This document shows, piece by piece, positions 9,752 through 18,639 of a stretch of DNA of 64,000 bases. The position numbers were made by a program, and so were the translations under genes. The stretch covers positions 5,844-69,843 of the forward strand of contig DATJVR010000055.1 of NCBI GenBank assembly GCA_035501735.1, read 5' to 3'. Under the pieces are notes generated by a model. The model was not told where the DNA came from and did not search any database. It saw only the letters and a program-made list of their open reading frames with translations. The stretch comes from PNAI01 sp035501735. Lineage in GTDB: Bacteria > Pseudomonadota > Alphaproteobacteria > Rhizobiales > Xanthobacteraceae. Every line of letters starts with the position of its first letter. The first letter of the stretch is position 1.

Positions 9752-10393
9752 TCAGTTCGGCTTGGGAGCCGGAGCGGTTGGCGCTGGTGCGGGTGCCGGC
9801 GATTTTGGCGCGGCGGCCGGTGCCGGCGCAGCTGCTGTTGGCGCCGGTGCAGCAGCCGCCTTCGGCAGCGGTGCCGGATTGTCGGAAAGCGAATTGAGGT
9901 AGTCGATCACGTCGGCCCGTTCGCTGTCCTTCGGAATGCCCGGGAAGTTCATCGCCGTGCCCGGCACCATGCCCTTCGGATTCTTCAGATAGACATTGAG
10001 CTGATCGATCGACCAATTGCCGCTCTGGGCTTTCATCGCCGACGTATAGTTGAATTTCTCAACCGAATGTTTCGGGCGATTGACCACGCCCCACAGGTTC
10101 GGGCCGACCAGATTCGGACCATTCTTCTGGAAGCTGTGGCAGGCGAGACATTTCTTGGCAGCGGTCTCGCCGCGCTTGACGTCAGCACTGGCGAGCAGCG
10201 TCTCGATCGGAACCTCCGGCTGGTTTGGTTTGGCGGCCTCCTCGGTCGGATGTTCGGGAACTTCGATGACGTAGCCGGGTTTCTCCGGCTTGTGCGGAGA
10301 GAACAGCGCGCCCGCGGTGATATTGAGCGACAGCAGCACGAGACAGGTTCCGAGGATCGCCCCCAGAATTTTGTTCATCTCGAATGAATCCAT
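9752..10393 (-). CDS. cycM: membrane-anchored c-type cytochrome (CycM-like)
   Basis: This 213-residue protein starts MDSFEMNKILGAILGTCLVL, an uncleaved N-terminal anchor typical of rhizobial CycM. That fixes the start at 10393 although the frame is open further upstream. A single haem site, CLACH, lies near residue 95, followed by GPNLWGVVNRPKH and a distal Met in GTAMNFPG. CycM-type cytochromes carry electrons between the bc1 complex and terminal oxidase at the periplasmic face. The last 40 residues are a low-complexity Ala/Pro tail, longer than I expect for the family. It is divergently transcribed from kdsB. Confidence 0.88.
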   Translation of the reverse strand: MDSFEMNKILGAILGTCLVLLSLNITAGALFSPHKPEKPGYVIEVPEHPTEEAAKPNQPEVPIETLLASADVKRGETAAKKCLACHSFQKNGPNLVGPNLWGVVNRPKHSVEKFNYTSAMKAQSGNWSIDQLNVYLKNPKGMVPGTAMNFPGIPKDSERADVIDYLNSLSDNPAPLPKAAAAPAPTAAAPAPAAAPKSPAPAPAPTAPAPKPN

Positions 10394-10432
10394 CGCCAAT
10401 CGGCTCCCGTTGGATTTAAACGCGGCACGGAA

Positions 10433-10451
10433 AAGGCCCGTGAAGGGCCTT
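10433..10451. other. short hairpin in the cycM-kdsB intergenic region
   Basis: A perfect 7-bp inverted repeat, AAGGCCC and GGGCCTT with loop GTGAA, lies 40 bp upstream of the cytochrome start. No T-run follows on either strand, so it is not a good intrinsic terminator. It may be a leader structure or chance. Confidence 0.4.
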
Positions 10452-10558
10452 GAGTGATGGCGGACACATACCCGGTTTGCCTCGCCCCTGGCAACCCGTA
10501 TAAGCACACCCTGCGACATTCCTCCAACGCCGGAACGGGGCGGCTTTGAGAGTCCGCG

Positions 10559-11293
10559 ATGGCCGATGATGTCCTGATCCTCATACCCGCCCGTATGGCT
10601 GCCACCAGGCTACCCGGCAAGCCGCTTCTCGACATCGCCGGCCAACCGATGATTGTGCACGTCCTTCGCCATGCCGAAGCCGCGGACCTCGGTCCGGTCG
10701 TCGTGGCGACCGATACCGACGTGATCGCTGCGGCGGTGGAAAAAGCCGGCGGCCGCGCCATCATGACCCGCACCGACCACGTCTCCGGCTCCGACCGGAT
10801 TTTCGAGGCGCTCGGCATCGTCGATCCCAATGCCCGCGCTAAAATCATCGTCAATGTCCAAGGCGATCTGCCGACGCTTGCGCCCAAAGATTTGAAGGCC
10901 GCGCTCGGACCGCTGAAAGATCCCGCCGTCGATATCGCGACGCTCGCCGCCGAAATCAAAAAGCCCGACGAGCGCAGCAATCCAAACGTCGTCAAGGTGG
11001 TGGGCTCGCCCGTTGCGCCCGGCCGCCTGCGCGCGCTCTATTTCACCCGCGCGACCGCTCCGGCCGGTGACGGCCCGCTCTACCATCACATCGGGCTTTA
11101 TGCCTACCGCCGCGCCGCGCTCGCGCGCTTCGTCGCTTTGCCGCCCTCGCCGCTCGAGAAACGCGAGAAGCTCGAACAATTGCGCGCGCTCGAGGCCGGC
11201 ATGCGCATCGATGTCACCATCGTCGACACCGTCCCGCTCGGCGTCGATACGCCGGAGGATCTGGAAATCGCGCGCGCGATGCTGAAAGCCTGA
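10559..11293 (+). CDS. kdsB: 3-deoxy-manno-octulosonate cytidylyltransferase
   Basis: This 244-residue cytosolic enzyme activates Kdo as CMP-Kdo for lipid A core assembly. Diagnostic segments are IPARMAATRLPGKPLLDIAG (CTP loop), RTDHVSGSDRI and IVNVQGDLP, the last two forming the Kdo/Mg site. Further matches are YFTRA, HHIGLYAYR and LEQLRALEAGMRI near the end. Length matches the family. It precedes pheA on the same strand, separated by 91 bp containing a dispersed repeat. Confidence 0.96.
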   Translation: MADDVLILIPARMAATRLPGKPLLDIAGQPMIVHVLRHAEAADLGPVVVATDTDVIAAAVEKAGGRAIMTRTDHVSGSDRIFEALGIVDPNARAKIIVNVQGDLPTLAPKDLKAALGPLKDPAVDIATLAAEIKKPDERSNPNVVKVVGSPVAPGRLRALYFTRATAPAGDGPLYHHIGLYAYRRAALARFVALPPSPLEKREKLEQLRALEAGMRIDVTIVDTVPLGVDTPEDLEIARAMLKA

Positions 11294-11332
11294 TCCCGAA
11301 AGCGGGAACCGGTTTCGAAACAGACCATGTTC
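11289..11332 (+). repeat. dispersed intergenic repeat of the 'gatcccgaaa...' type
   Basis: Just after the kdsB stop the sequence has CCCGAAAGCGGG (hairpin arms CCCG/CGGG), then AACCGGTTTCGAAA and CAGACCATGTTCAGAC. I recognise this pattern from memory as a degenerate copy of a short intergenic repeat very common in Bradyrhizobium-like genomes. No second full copy was found by eye in this window. A role as transcript-end or mRNA-stability element is an inference. Confidence 0.5.
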
Positions 11333-11384
11333 AGACAAGGCAAGCATTGACTCCACGGTAGCGCTTAAGCGAAACGAACGGGCC

Positions 11385-12242
11385 ATGAGCAAGCAAAAAA
11401 TCGCGTTCCAAGGAGAGCCGGGGGCCAATTCGCACCTGGCGATCCGCGAGGCCTATCCGGATGCCGAGGCTGTAGCCTGCCCGACTTTCGAGGATGCCTT
11501 CACGGCCATCAACGACGGCAGTGCCGACCTCGCCATGATTCCCATCGAGAACTCGGTCGCCGGCCGCGTCGCCGACATCCATCACCTGATGCCGAGCGCG
11601 AATGTCCACATCGTGGCCGAACACTTCATGCCGGTGCGTCATCAGCTGATGGCGCCGAGGGGCGCGACGCTCAAAGGCATCAAGACGGTCGAAAGTCACG
11701 TCCATGCGCTCGGCCAGTGCCGCAAGGCGATCCGCAAGCTCGGCATCAAGGCTGTGGTTGCGGCCGATACCGCAGGCTCGGCGCGCGAGATTGCGGAGGC
11801 CGGCGACAAGACCCGCGCCGCCATCGCCACTCGTCTTGCTGCCGAAATCTACGGACTCGATATCCTCGCCGAGGACATCGAGGACGAGGCGCACAACACC
11901 ACGCGCTTCATCGTGCTGTCGCGCGAGAAGAAATGGGCACCCCGCGGCAAAGGCAAGGTCATCACCACTTTCTTGTTCCGCGTGAAGAACGTGCCGGCGG
12001 CGCTCTACAAGGCACTGGGCGGGTTTGCCACCAATGGCATCAACATGACCAAGCTCGAAAGCTACATGATCGAGGGCAATTTCTTCGCCACGCAATTCTA
12101 CGCCGATGTCGAGGGCCATCCCGACGACCGCGGGCTGGTGTTCGCGCTCGAAGAACTATCGTTCTTCTCGAAAGAGCTGCGGATTCTGGGCGTCTATCCG
12201 GCGCACGAATTCCGCGAGACGTTCGAGGAACAGAAGGCCTGA
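11385..12242 (+). CDS. pheA: prephenate dehydratase
   Basis: This 285-residue monofunctional enzyme converts prephenate to phenylpyruvate in phenylalanine synthesis. Its N-terminal domain has FQGEPGANSHLAI and MIPIENSVAGRVADIHHLM, both family hallmarks. The catalytic TRF is in NTTRFIVL (residues about 165-173). The C-terminal ACT domain (about 195-275) has PAALYKALGGFATNGINMTKLESYMIEG-type sequence, the phenylalanine feedback site. There is no chorismate mutase domain, as usual for alphaproteobacteria. A hydrolase gene starts 1 nt after its stop, suggesting one transcript. Confidence 0.95.
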   Translation: MSKQKIAFQGEPGANSHLAIREAYPDAEAVACPTFEDAFTAINDGSADLAMIPIENSVAGRVADIHHLMPSANVHIVAEHFMPVRHQLMAPRGATLKGIKTVESHVHALGQCRKAIRKLGIKAVVAADTAGSAREIAEAGDKTRAAIATRLAAEIYGLDILAEDIEDEAHNTTRFIVLSREKKWAPRGKGKVITTFLFRVKNVPAALYKALGGFATNGINMTKLESYMIEGNFFATQFYADVEGHPDDRGLVFALEELSFFSKELRILGVYPAHEFRETFEEQKA

Positions 12243-12243
12243 C

Positions 12244-13029
12244 ATGAAAATCAAGGCCAACGGCATCACCTTCAACTGCCAGCTCGACGGACGCGAGGGT
12301 GCGCCCTGGCTCGTCCTTTCGAACTCGCTCGCAACCGACCTGCACATGTGGGACGAGCAGGCGGAGCAATTGCGGGATCGCTACCGGGTGCTGCGCTATG
12401 ATCAGCGCGGCCATGGCCAGTCCGATGCGCCGGCGGGCCGCTACACTTTCGATCTGCTGATCGACGACATTATTGCCTTGATGGACGCGCTCGGGGTGAA
12501 GCGCACGCATTGGTGCGGCATATCCATGGGCGGCGCCACCGGCATGGGCGCGGTGCGAAGGCATCCCGACCGCTTCGATCGCCTCATCATCTGCGACACG
12601 CCCGGCCAATCGACCCCCACGACCGCCGCGCAATGGGAGGAGCGTATCGCCAGCGCGCAAAAAGGTGGCATGCAGGCGCAACTCGAATCGACGATCGCGC
12701 GCTGGTTTCCACCCGAGACCGTGAAGGCCAATCCGCCCCATCTCGACAAATTGCGGAAAATGATAATGAACACGCCGGTCAACGGTTTCGTCGGCGGCTC
12801 GGCGGCTCTAGCGAACCATGACTTCAGACCCGGCATGCGCGGCGTGCAGCGGCCCATGCTTTACATGTGCGGCGAAAAGGATGGCCACAACGCCGCGACC
12901 ATGCGGCTGATGCAGCAGGAGTTCCCCGCGTCGAAATACATCGAGCTTCCCGGCGCCGGGCATATTTCCAACATGGATCAGCCGGCATTGTTCACCAAGG
13001 CGATGCGGGAATTTCTAAGCGCGACGTGA
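12244..13029 (+). CDS. alpha/beta-hydrolase, 3-oxoadipate enol-lactonase-like
   Basis: This 261-residue cytosolic protein has the alpha/beta-hydrolase fold. It has an oxyanion segment SNSLATDLHMWDEQ, nucleophile elbow GISMGG (Ser near residue 95), an acidic residue near MCGEKDGH, and a catalytic His in PGAGHISNMD. Overall pattern and length match PcaD (3-oxoadipate enol-lactonase), but no other protocatechuate genes are nearby, so the substrate is open. The ATG 1 nt after the pheA stop is preferred to upstream in-frame codons within pheA. Its 3' end overlaps the convergent small gene by 15 bp. Confidence 0.82.
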   Translation: MKIKANGITFNCQLDGREGAPWLVLSNSLATDLHMWDEQAEQLRDRYRVLRYDQRGHGQSDAPAGRYTFDLLIDDIIALMDALGVKRTHWCGISMGGATGMGAVRRHPDRFDRLIICDTPGQSTPTTAAQWEERIASAQKGGMQAQLESTIARWFPPETVKANPPHLDKLRKMIMNTPVNGFVGGSAALANHDFRPGMRGVQRPMLYMCGEKDGHNAATMRLMQQEFPASKYIELPGAGHISNMDQPALFTKAMREFLSAT

Positions 13030-13233
13030 AGGCGGCACCCGAACCTTGGGTGCGAAAACAGCCCTCAGCACCATCTCGACCAAGCGATCCAGCGATCCGA
13101 ACAACGCACGCATCTGCGTCCGGATGAACTCAGCCCGTTCCAAGTGGGCCCGCTTGATGAGCTGCGCCCGCACCGCTGCGCGCTCCGGCGCGCTGAGCGA
13201 CCGATAGTCATAAAATTCGATCATGGCTTTCAT
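13015..13233 (-). CDS. small conserved-looking protein, unknown function
   Basis: A 72-residue basic, mostly helical protein starting MKAMIEFYDYRSLSAPERAA. I place the start at 13233 because GGAG lies six bases upstream of that ATG, while the two ATGs just before it sit on or too close to this ribosome site. It has no signal peptide or cysteine motif. It lies back to back with the LysR gene, and its last 15 bp overlap the convergent hydrolase gene. The divergent layout suggests LysR control. I do not recognise the family. Confidence 0.55.
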   Translation of the reverse strand: MKAMIEFYDYRSLSAPERAAVRAQLIKRAHLERAEFIRTQMRALFGSLDRLVEMVLRAVFAPKVRVPPSRRA

Positions 13234-13328
13234 CGTCATCTCCATCAGGTCTGGCGCAGGTCTTTACGCTCGGCCGATAATCACGTAAAATGAATAATAA
13301 AGATCATATCAATCTCATGGTGAGAACG

Positions 13329-14234
13329 ATGGACCTGTCCGATCTGAGCATCTTCCGCGCGGTGGTGCAGGAGGGGGGCGTCACGCGCGCCGCCGAACGG
13401 TTGCATCGCGTGCAATCCAACATCACGACGCGTGTGCGCCAGCTTGAAGAGGAACTCGGCGTCGATCTCTTCATCCGCGAAGGCAAACGGCTCCATCTTT
13501 CGCCCGCAGGCAAGCTCCTGCTCGGCTATGCCGACCGTCTGATCGACCTGGCGGCGGAAGCACGCGACGCCGTGCATGACGCAAAGCCGCGCGGCCTGTT
13601 CCGGCTCGGCTCGATGGAAAGCGCGGCGGCCATGCGCCTGCCCGCGCCGCTCAACGAATATCATCACCGCTTTCCGGAAGTGACACTTGAGCTGCAGACC
13701 GGCAGCATCCAGGACTTATCGGCGAAAGTATTGCACGGCGAGCTTGACGCCGCGCTCGTGGCGGAACCCGTCGCCGACGCACCGTTCGAGAAGGCGACGA
13801 TATTTCAAGAGGAACTCGCGATCATCGCCGCCGCGCGCCACCCTCCGATAAAATCACCACGCGATCTGCGGCCGCAGACCATGCTGGCGCGCGAAATGGG
13901 CTGTCCCTATCGGCTTCGCCTCGACCAATGGTTCAAGCAAGCCGGCGAAATGCCCGAGCGCATCGTCGAAATGACCTCGTGGCACGCGATCCTCGGCTGC
14001 ACCGCGGCCGGCATGGGCGTTGCGGTTTTGCCGAAGATGATGCTGAACACATTTCCCGACCGGAAACTCCTGAGCGTGCATCCGCTACCGAAAAACCTTT
14101 CGATCGCCCCGACCGTGCTGATCTGGCGCAAGGGCGCGCAGTCGCCGAAGGTGAGCGCGCTGCTGGAGGTGTTGAAGGCATCGCCAAACGGCGCGTCCAA
14201 ACACGAACGCCGCAAGGCAACGCTGGACGCTTAG
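13329..14234 (+). CDS. LysR-family transcriptional regulator
   Basis: This 301-residue regulator has an N-terminal helix-turn-helix, MDLSDLSIFRAVVQEGGVTR then AAERLHRVQSNITTRVRQLE, and a LysR substrate-binding domain (about residues 90-295) with RLGSMESAAAMRLPAPL. The ATG at 13329 is the usual LysR start and has GTGAGA just upstream; an ATG at 13290 would add 13 residues. It is divergent from the 72-residue gene, with about 95 bp between the two starts, a typical site for LysR binding. The effector is unknown. Confidence 0.87.
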   Translation: MDLSDLSIFRAVVQEGGVTRAAERLHRVQSNITTRVRQLEEELGVDLFIREGKRLHLSPAGKLLLGYADRLIDLAAEARDAVHDAKPRGLFRLGSMESAAAMRLPAPLNEYHHRFPEVTLELQTGSIQDLSAKVLHGELDAALVAEPVADAPFEKATIFQEELAIIAAARHPPIKSPRDLRPQTMLAREMGCPYRLRLDQWFKQAGEMPERIVEMTSWHAILGCTAAGMGVAVLPKMMLNTFPDRKLLSVHPLPKNLSIAPTVLIWRKGAQSPKVSALLEVLKASPNGASKHERRKATLDA

Positions 14235-14251
14235 GTACGGCCTAATCGGTC

Positions 14252-15751
14252 TTATATCGTCTGATTATATTCGCCGACTTCCTTGTGCGTCCGCAGCACG
14301 CTGTCGACCGCCTTGAACATGGCGTGCATGCGCGCCTCCGACACCGGACTTTCGACCACGACCACCAGTTCCGGCTTGTTCGATGAGGCACGCACCAGCC
14401 CCCAGGTGCCGTCCGCCACCGTCACGCGCACGCCGTTGACGGTGACGAGATCGCGGATCGCTTCGCCCGCGACCTTCTCGCCCTTCTGCTTTGCGGTTTC
14501 GAAATGCTTCACCACCTGGTCGACCACGCCGTATTTCTTCTCGTCGTCGCAATGCGGCGACATGGTGGGCGAGGACCAGGTTTTCGGCAGCGCGTTTTTC
14601 AAATCCGCCATGGTCCTTCCGGGATTGCGGTCGAGCATGTCGCAGACCGCAAGCGCGAAGATCAGCCCGTCATCGTAGCCGCGGCCGAACGGCTCGTTGA
14701 AGAAGAAATGCCCGGACTTCTCGAAACCGGCGAGCGCGCCGAGCTCGTGCGTGCGGCGCTTCATGTACGAATGACCGGTTTTCCAGTAGTCGGTCTTGGC
14801 GCCGTTCTTGATCAGCACCGGGTCAGTCATGAACAATCCCGTCGATTTCACGTCGGCGACGAATTTCGCATTCCGGTGCAGCGAAGAGATATCGCGCGCC
14901 AGCATGACGCCAACCTTGTCGGCGAAAATCTCGTCGCCGGTGTTGTCGACCACCCCGCAGCGATCGCCGTCGCCGTCGAAGCCCAGGCCCACGTCGGCCC
15001 TGGTGCGCAACACCTCGTCGCGCATGGCGTGCAGCATCTTCATGTCTTCGGTATTGGGGTTGTAGCGGGGGAACGTGTGATCGAGTTCGCAGTCGAGCGG
15101 CACGACTTCGCACCCGACCGCCTCGAGCACGCGCGGCGCGAACGCCCCGGCCGTGCCATTGCCGCAGGCGCAGACCACTTTGAGGCGGCGCTTCAGCTTC
15201 GGCCGCTTCGTCAGATCGGCAATGTAGCGCGCGGGAAAATTCTCCACGAACGCATAGGACCCGCCGCCTTTGAGTTCGTATTTGCCGTTGAGCACGATCT
15301 CTTTCAGCCGGCTCATCTCGTCCGGCCCAAAGGTGAGCGGACGGTTTGCACCCATCTTCACGCCGGTCCAGCCGTTGTCGTTATGCGAAGCCGTCACCAT
15401 CGCGACGCACGGCACATCCAAATCGAACTGCGCAAAATAGGCCATCGGCGTCACCGCAAGCCCGATGTCGTGCACCTTGCAGCCGGCCGCGAGCAGTCCG
15501 TTCACCAGCGCCATCTTCACCGATGCCGAATAACCGCGGAAATCGTGACCGGTGACGATTTCGGGCCTGACGCCGAGTTCGCGGATCAGCGTGCCGAGGC
15601 CCAAACCCAGCGCCTGCAGGCCCATGAGATTGATTTCTTTGCCTAGCAGCCAGCGCGCGTCGTATTCGCGAAAGCCGGTGGGTTTGACCAGCGGCTCCGA
15701 CTCATAGGCGTAGGTATTGGGAACAAGCGCCGGCTTCGGCCTCGGAAACAT
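14252..15751 (-). CDS. phosphomannomutase/phosphoglucomutase family protein
   Basis: This 499-residue alpha-D-phosphohexomutase interconverts hexose 6- and 1-phosphates for nucleotide-sugar synthesis. The phosphoserine loop is TASHNDNGWTG (typical TASHNP, with D replacing P as in many rhizobial members). The metal loop is GFDGDGDRCGVVD, the sugar loop is EKSGHFFFNEP, and the phosphate-binding end is RASSNKPELVVVVE. The ATG at 15751 (MFPRPKPALVPN) is preferred to one 11 codons upstream. ugd 6 kb away uses a product of this step (via UDP-glucose), as do the glycosyltransferases further on. Confidence 0.9.
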   Translation of the reverse strand: MFPRPKPALVPNTYAYESEPLVKPTGFREYDARWLLGKEINLMGLQALGLGLGTLIRELGVRPEIVTGHDFRGYSASVKMALVNGLLAAGCKVHDIGLAVTPMAYFAQFDLDVPCVAMVTASHNDNGWTGVKMGANRPLTFGPDEMSRLKEIVLNGKYELKGGGSYAFVENFPARYIADLTKRPKLKRRLKVVCACGNGTAGAFAPRVLEAVGCEVVPLDCELDHTFPRYNPNTEDMKMLHAMRDEVLRTRADVGLGFDGDGDRCGVVDNTGDEIFADKVGVMLARDISSLHRNAKFVADVKSTGLFMTDPVLIKNGAKTDYWKTGHSYMKRRTHELGALAGFEKSGHFFFNEPFGRGYDDGLIFALAVCDMLDRNPGRTMADLKNALPKTWSSPTMSPHCDDEKKYGVVDQVVKHFETAKQKGEKVAGEAIRDLVTVNGVRVTVADGTWGLVRASSNKPELVVVVESPVSEARMHAMFKAVDSVLRTHKEVGEYNQTI

Positions 15752-15834
15752 CTTGATATCCTCAACTGCGTGCGCATCGAGCACATAGCCGAAGTGCGCG
15801 CGATGGGAAAGCCATACGCTTGAGAAAATTGATC

Positions 15835-16974
15835 CTAGCGTAAGTGCGGCATGACCTCGGACGCAAACATCTCCATGTTCCGCCGCGTCAATTCATCGCT
15901 GAGCACGCCGAATTGCAGCATCACCACCAGATTGTTGGCGGAGGTTGCGTCGCGCAGCTTGCCGAGATGCTCGCGCACCGTTCGCGGACTGCCGACCACG
16001 ACCGTGCCGGCCTCCATCAGCGATTCAAGCGAATGGCGCGCGTTCGACCCCAACGATTTGCGGATCTTGATGGTGTTCTTCATCGACGACAGCGACGTGT
16101 AGCCGGGCGGCAGCAGCATCTCCCACGGCACCACGAGAAAATCGTTGAACAGCGACTCGATCCCTGCCCGCGCCTCCTGCCGCGCGCGCTCGTCGGTGTC
16201 GGCCACATAGACGGGTGACGCCCAGCCGAGCTGGTCGGGCGAAGCCTCGTAGCCGTACTGCCTGGCCTGCTCGCGGTAGAGGTTGAGATAGCGCGCCACA
16301 AGATCGCGGCCGCTGAACGTCACCAGGAACGGATATTTGCGTTCCGGCGCCGCCGCCCACTTGATCGTCTCCGATGATCCCATCGACGGAATCCAAATCG
16401 GCGGATGCGGCTGCTGAAAGGGACGCGGCCACAAATTCACGTAGCGGAAATTGTAGTGCTCGCCCTCGAACGCGAACGGTCCCGGCCTGGTCCAGGCCGC
16501 CACGATCAGATCATGCGCCTCTTGATAGCGCTCGTGCGAGAAGTAAGGATTGATCCCGGTCGCATGATACTCGTTGCCGATGCCGCGCACGAAGCCGGTG
16601 ATGATCCGCCCCTTCGACAGGTTGTCGAGCATGGCGAATTCTTCCGCGATGTTGATCGGATTGTTCACCAGCGGCAGGGCGCGGCCAAGGATGGCGATTT
16701 TGGCTTTCTTGGTACGTTGAATGAGCGCGCTCGCAATCAAGTTGGGAGCCGGCATCAGGCCATAGGCGGTCTGGTGATGCTCGTTGACGGCGATCACGTC
16801 GAAGCCGAGTTCCTCCGCATAGGCGAGCTGATCGATGTAGGAGGCGTATTCGTCCGCGCCCTTCTTCGGATCGTAGAGCGCGTTCGGCAGCACCACCCAG
16901 CCGGCGCGGTGCTTATGCCGCTCCACGATGTCGAGCGGGCGATAAGGCATCAGGTGAAAGAACGTGAACTTCAT
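15835..16974 (-). CDS. LLM-class flavin-dependent oxidoreductase (luciferase-like)
   Basis: This 379-residue protein has the luciferase-like TIM-barrel pattern. Marks are a start with MKFTFFHLMPYRPLD, ELGFDVIAVNEHHQTAYGLM, ILGRALPLVNNPINIAEEFAMLD, GFVRGIGNEY and a late GSPRTVREHLGKL. Such enzymes use reduced FMN or F420; this subgroup usually uses FMNH2 from a separate reductase. The gene overlaps the upstream alpha/beta-hydrolase gene by 4 nt (ATGA), so the two are coupled. This pair recurs in alphaproteobacteria and probably degrades an ester or aromatic compound. The substrate is not deducible. Confidence 0.85.
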   Translation of the reverse strand: MKFTFFHLMPYRPLDIVERHKHRAGWVVLPNALYDPKKGADEYASYIDQLAYAEELGFDVIAVNEHHQTAYGLMPAPNLIASALIQRTKKAKIAILGRALPLVNNPINIAEEFAMLDNLSKGRIITGFVRGIGNEYHATGINPYFSHERYQEAHDLIVAAWTRPGPFAFEGEHYNFRYVNLWPRPFQQPHPPIWIPSMGSSETIKWAAAPERKYPFLVTFSGRDLVARYLNLYREQARQYGYEASPDQLGWASPVYVADTDERARQEARAGIESLFNDFLVVPWEMLLPPGYTSLSSMKNTIKIRKSLGSNARHSLESLMEAGTVVVGSPRTVREHLGKLRDATSANNLVVMLQFGVLSDELTRRNMEMFASEVMPHLR

Positions 16975-17750
16975 CGCCGCCCCCCGCTCAGAAAGCTCAG
17001 GATCAGCGGCATCGCGACATCAAGCCGCTCGAAGTGCGGCCGATGCCCGCATTGCGGAATGATCTCGACCCGCGCGCCGCTCACGCGTTCACCCCAGGCC
17101 TTCGCGTAGGCGCTCGGGAACAGCTTGTCCTGCTCGCCCCAGATCACCAGCGTCGGAACATCGATGCGGTGCAGCCAGCGCTCGAGCATCGGATTGTACC
17201 AGCGCGGCTCCCAGCCGAATTTCGCCGCCATGAAACGATTGGTCAGCGCAATGTCCGCCTCTTCGTCGCTCGGCTCATGCGCGAGTTCCGCCTCGGCGAA
17301 TGTCTGGTCATGCCAGAGATTGCGCACCGCCTCTTCCGCCGACCAGATGAAATTATCGCCGCTGGGAATCCCCTTCACGCGAATTCCGGCCGGCGCCAGC
17401 AACGTGAGGCTCGCGACATGGACGGTGTTTCGGACCGCGAGCTCGGCCGCCACCCAGCCGCCCAACGAATGGCCGATGAGATGAACCTCGCCGCCCAGGC
17501 CATCGAGAAAGTCGAGGTAGTACATCGCGAGGTCGGGGACGTTCCTGATCCAGGTTGGATTGTCGGAATGGCCGAAGCCGGGATGTTCCGGCACGAGTAC
17601 GTCGTGATTCTGCGCAAGCTTCTCGAAGAACGGCCCCCAGGCCGGCAGACCGGCCGCGCCATGCAGGTAAAGCACCGGTTCGCCCTGCCCATCGCGCAGC
17701 AAACGCACGCCGCAATCCTGCACGCGATGACGTATTTCCCGCATTGCCAT
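16971..17750 (-). CDS. alpha/beta-hydrolase
   Basis: This 259-residue cytosolic hydrolase has an oxyanion segment YLHGAAGLPAWGPF, GFGHSDNP, nucleophile elbow GHSLGG (Ser near residue 97), acid in VIWGEQDKLFP and the catalytic His in CGHRPHFER. It is the first gene of a two-gene operon with the luciferase-like oxidoreductase. The pattern resembles meta-cleavage-product hydrolases and haloalkane/epoxide hydrolase relatives, so C-C or ester bond hydrolysis after oxygenation is plausible. Confidence 0.83.
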   Translation of the reverse strand: MAMREIRHRVQDCGVRLLRDGQGEPVLYLHGAAGLPAWGPFFEKLAQNHDVLVPEHPGFGHSDNPTWIRNVPDLAMYYLDFLDGLGGEVHLIGHSLGGWVAAELAVRNTVHVASLTLLAPAGIRVKGIPSGDNFIWSAEEAVRNLWHDQTFAEAELAHEPSDEEADIALTNRFMAAKFGWEPRWYNPMLERWLHRIDVPTLVIWGEQDKLFPSAYAKAWGERVSGARVEIIPQCGHRPHFERLDVAMPLILSFLSGGRR

Positions 17751-17866
17751 GACGCCTCCCGCACCCGCGATTGGACAGAATGTCAGGATTGCTCAAGCAC
17801 GAAAAGAGCATCCTGCGCGAGGCAGCCGCGCTACACGATCATCGGTGGATGAAATCGACGGCCGGG

Positions 17867-18487
17867 CTATTGCTGTTCGAGCACGAGTTTGCCGCGATCG
17901 TGCGTCCAGCGCACCCGCGACAGGAACGTCATGCCGAGCAGATTTTCCGTCAGCGCGTCATCGGGCACCACAATGGCCCGCACGTCCCGCACCACGATGT
18001 CGTCAATTTCGATCGTATCGAGGTGCACCGGCGCGGCCTTGCCGGTGCCGTTCGCGGTATGCGTCGTCACCGTATAATCGCGCTGTCCCGGATGAAAGCC
18101 GAGCAATGAGGCCGTGCTTTCGCGCAAGGCGACCGCACCGGCGCCGGTATCGACGATGAACGGAATTCTCAGCGTGTCGACGCGCGCTTCAACCCGGAAC
18201 TGGCCGTCTCGGCTGCCGTGCAGCGTTACAATGCGTGCGGAGGGACCGAGCGTTACCACCTGCGGAAGCGATGGCTTGGGTGGTGTCGTGATATGCGGCG
18301 AAGGCCGAGGTGGCGCCGCCGGCGCGATCACCGTCGTCATCGACGATGAGCGAGCCATTGGCTCCGCGGCAACGATCTGCCTGTGGTCTTGCACATGCTC
18401 CGGGTTGACGATGGCCCGGTCGGCATAGCGCGCGACGAATGCCCCGCCCATGATGAGCAATGTACAAAAGACGATGAGCGAACGCAT
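17867..18487 (-). CDS. retropepsin-like aspartic protease (clan AA, TIGR02281 type)
   Basis: This 206-residue protein starts MRSLIVFCTLLIMGGAFVAR, a membrane anchor or signal segment; the ATG at 18487 is chosen for that reason. A proline-rich linker (about residues 45-75) leads to a single retropepsin domain with the active-site motif IVDTGAGAVAL. It also has GFHPGQRDYTV, HLDTIEIDDIVVRDVRAIV and NLLGMTFLSR, matching the family. As a single-lobed protease it should act as a homodimer in the periplasm. It has its own promoter region between 18488 and 18639. The substrate is unknown. Confidence 0.82.
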   Translation of the reverse strand: MRSLIVFCTLLIMGGAFVARYADRAIVNPEHVQDHRQIVAAEPMARSSSMTTVIAPAAPPRPSPHITTPPKPSLPQVVTLGPSARIVTLHGSRDGQFRVEARVDTLRIPFIVDTGAGAVALRESTASLLGFHPGQRDYTVTTHTANGTGKAAPVHLDTIEIDDIVVRDVRAIVVPDDALTENLLGMTFLSRVRWTHDRGKLVLEQQ

Positions 18488-18639
18488 GTGCGGACCCGAC
18501 CGTGTGGCACCCAACACATCATGCGGCAGTCCAACATCGGACTAACGCAATGCGCGAAGGGGCGCGATTTTGTCCGTTTGGTAATAACATCATTGCGGAA
18601 ACGCGACAAATCTTAACGTTTTTTCTTAACGAATATGAC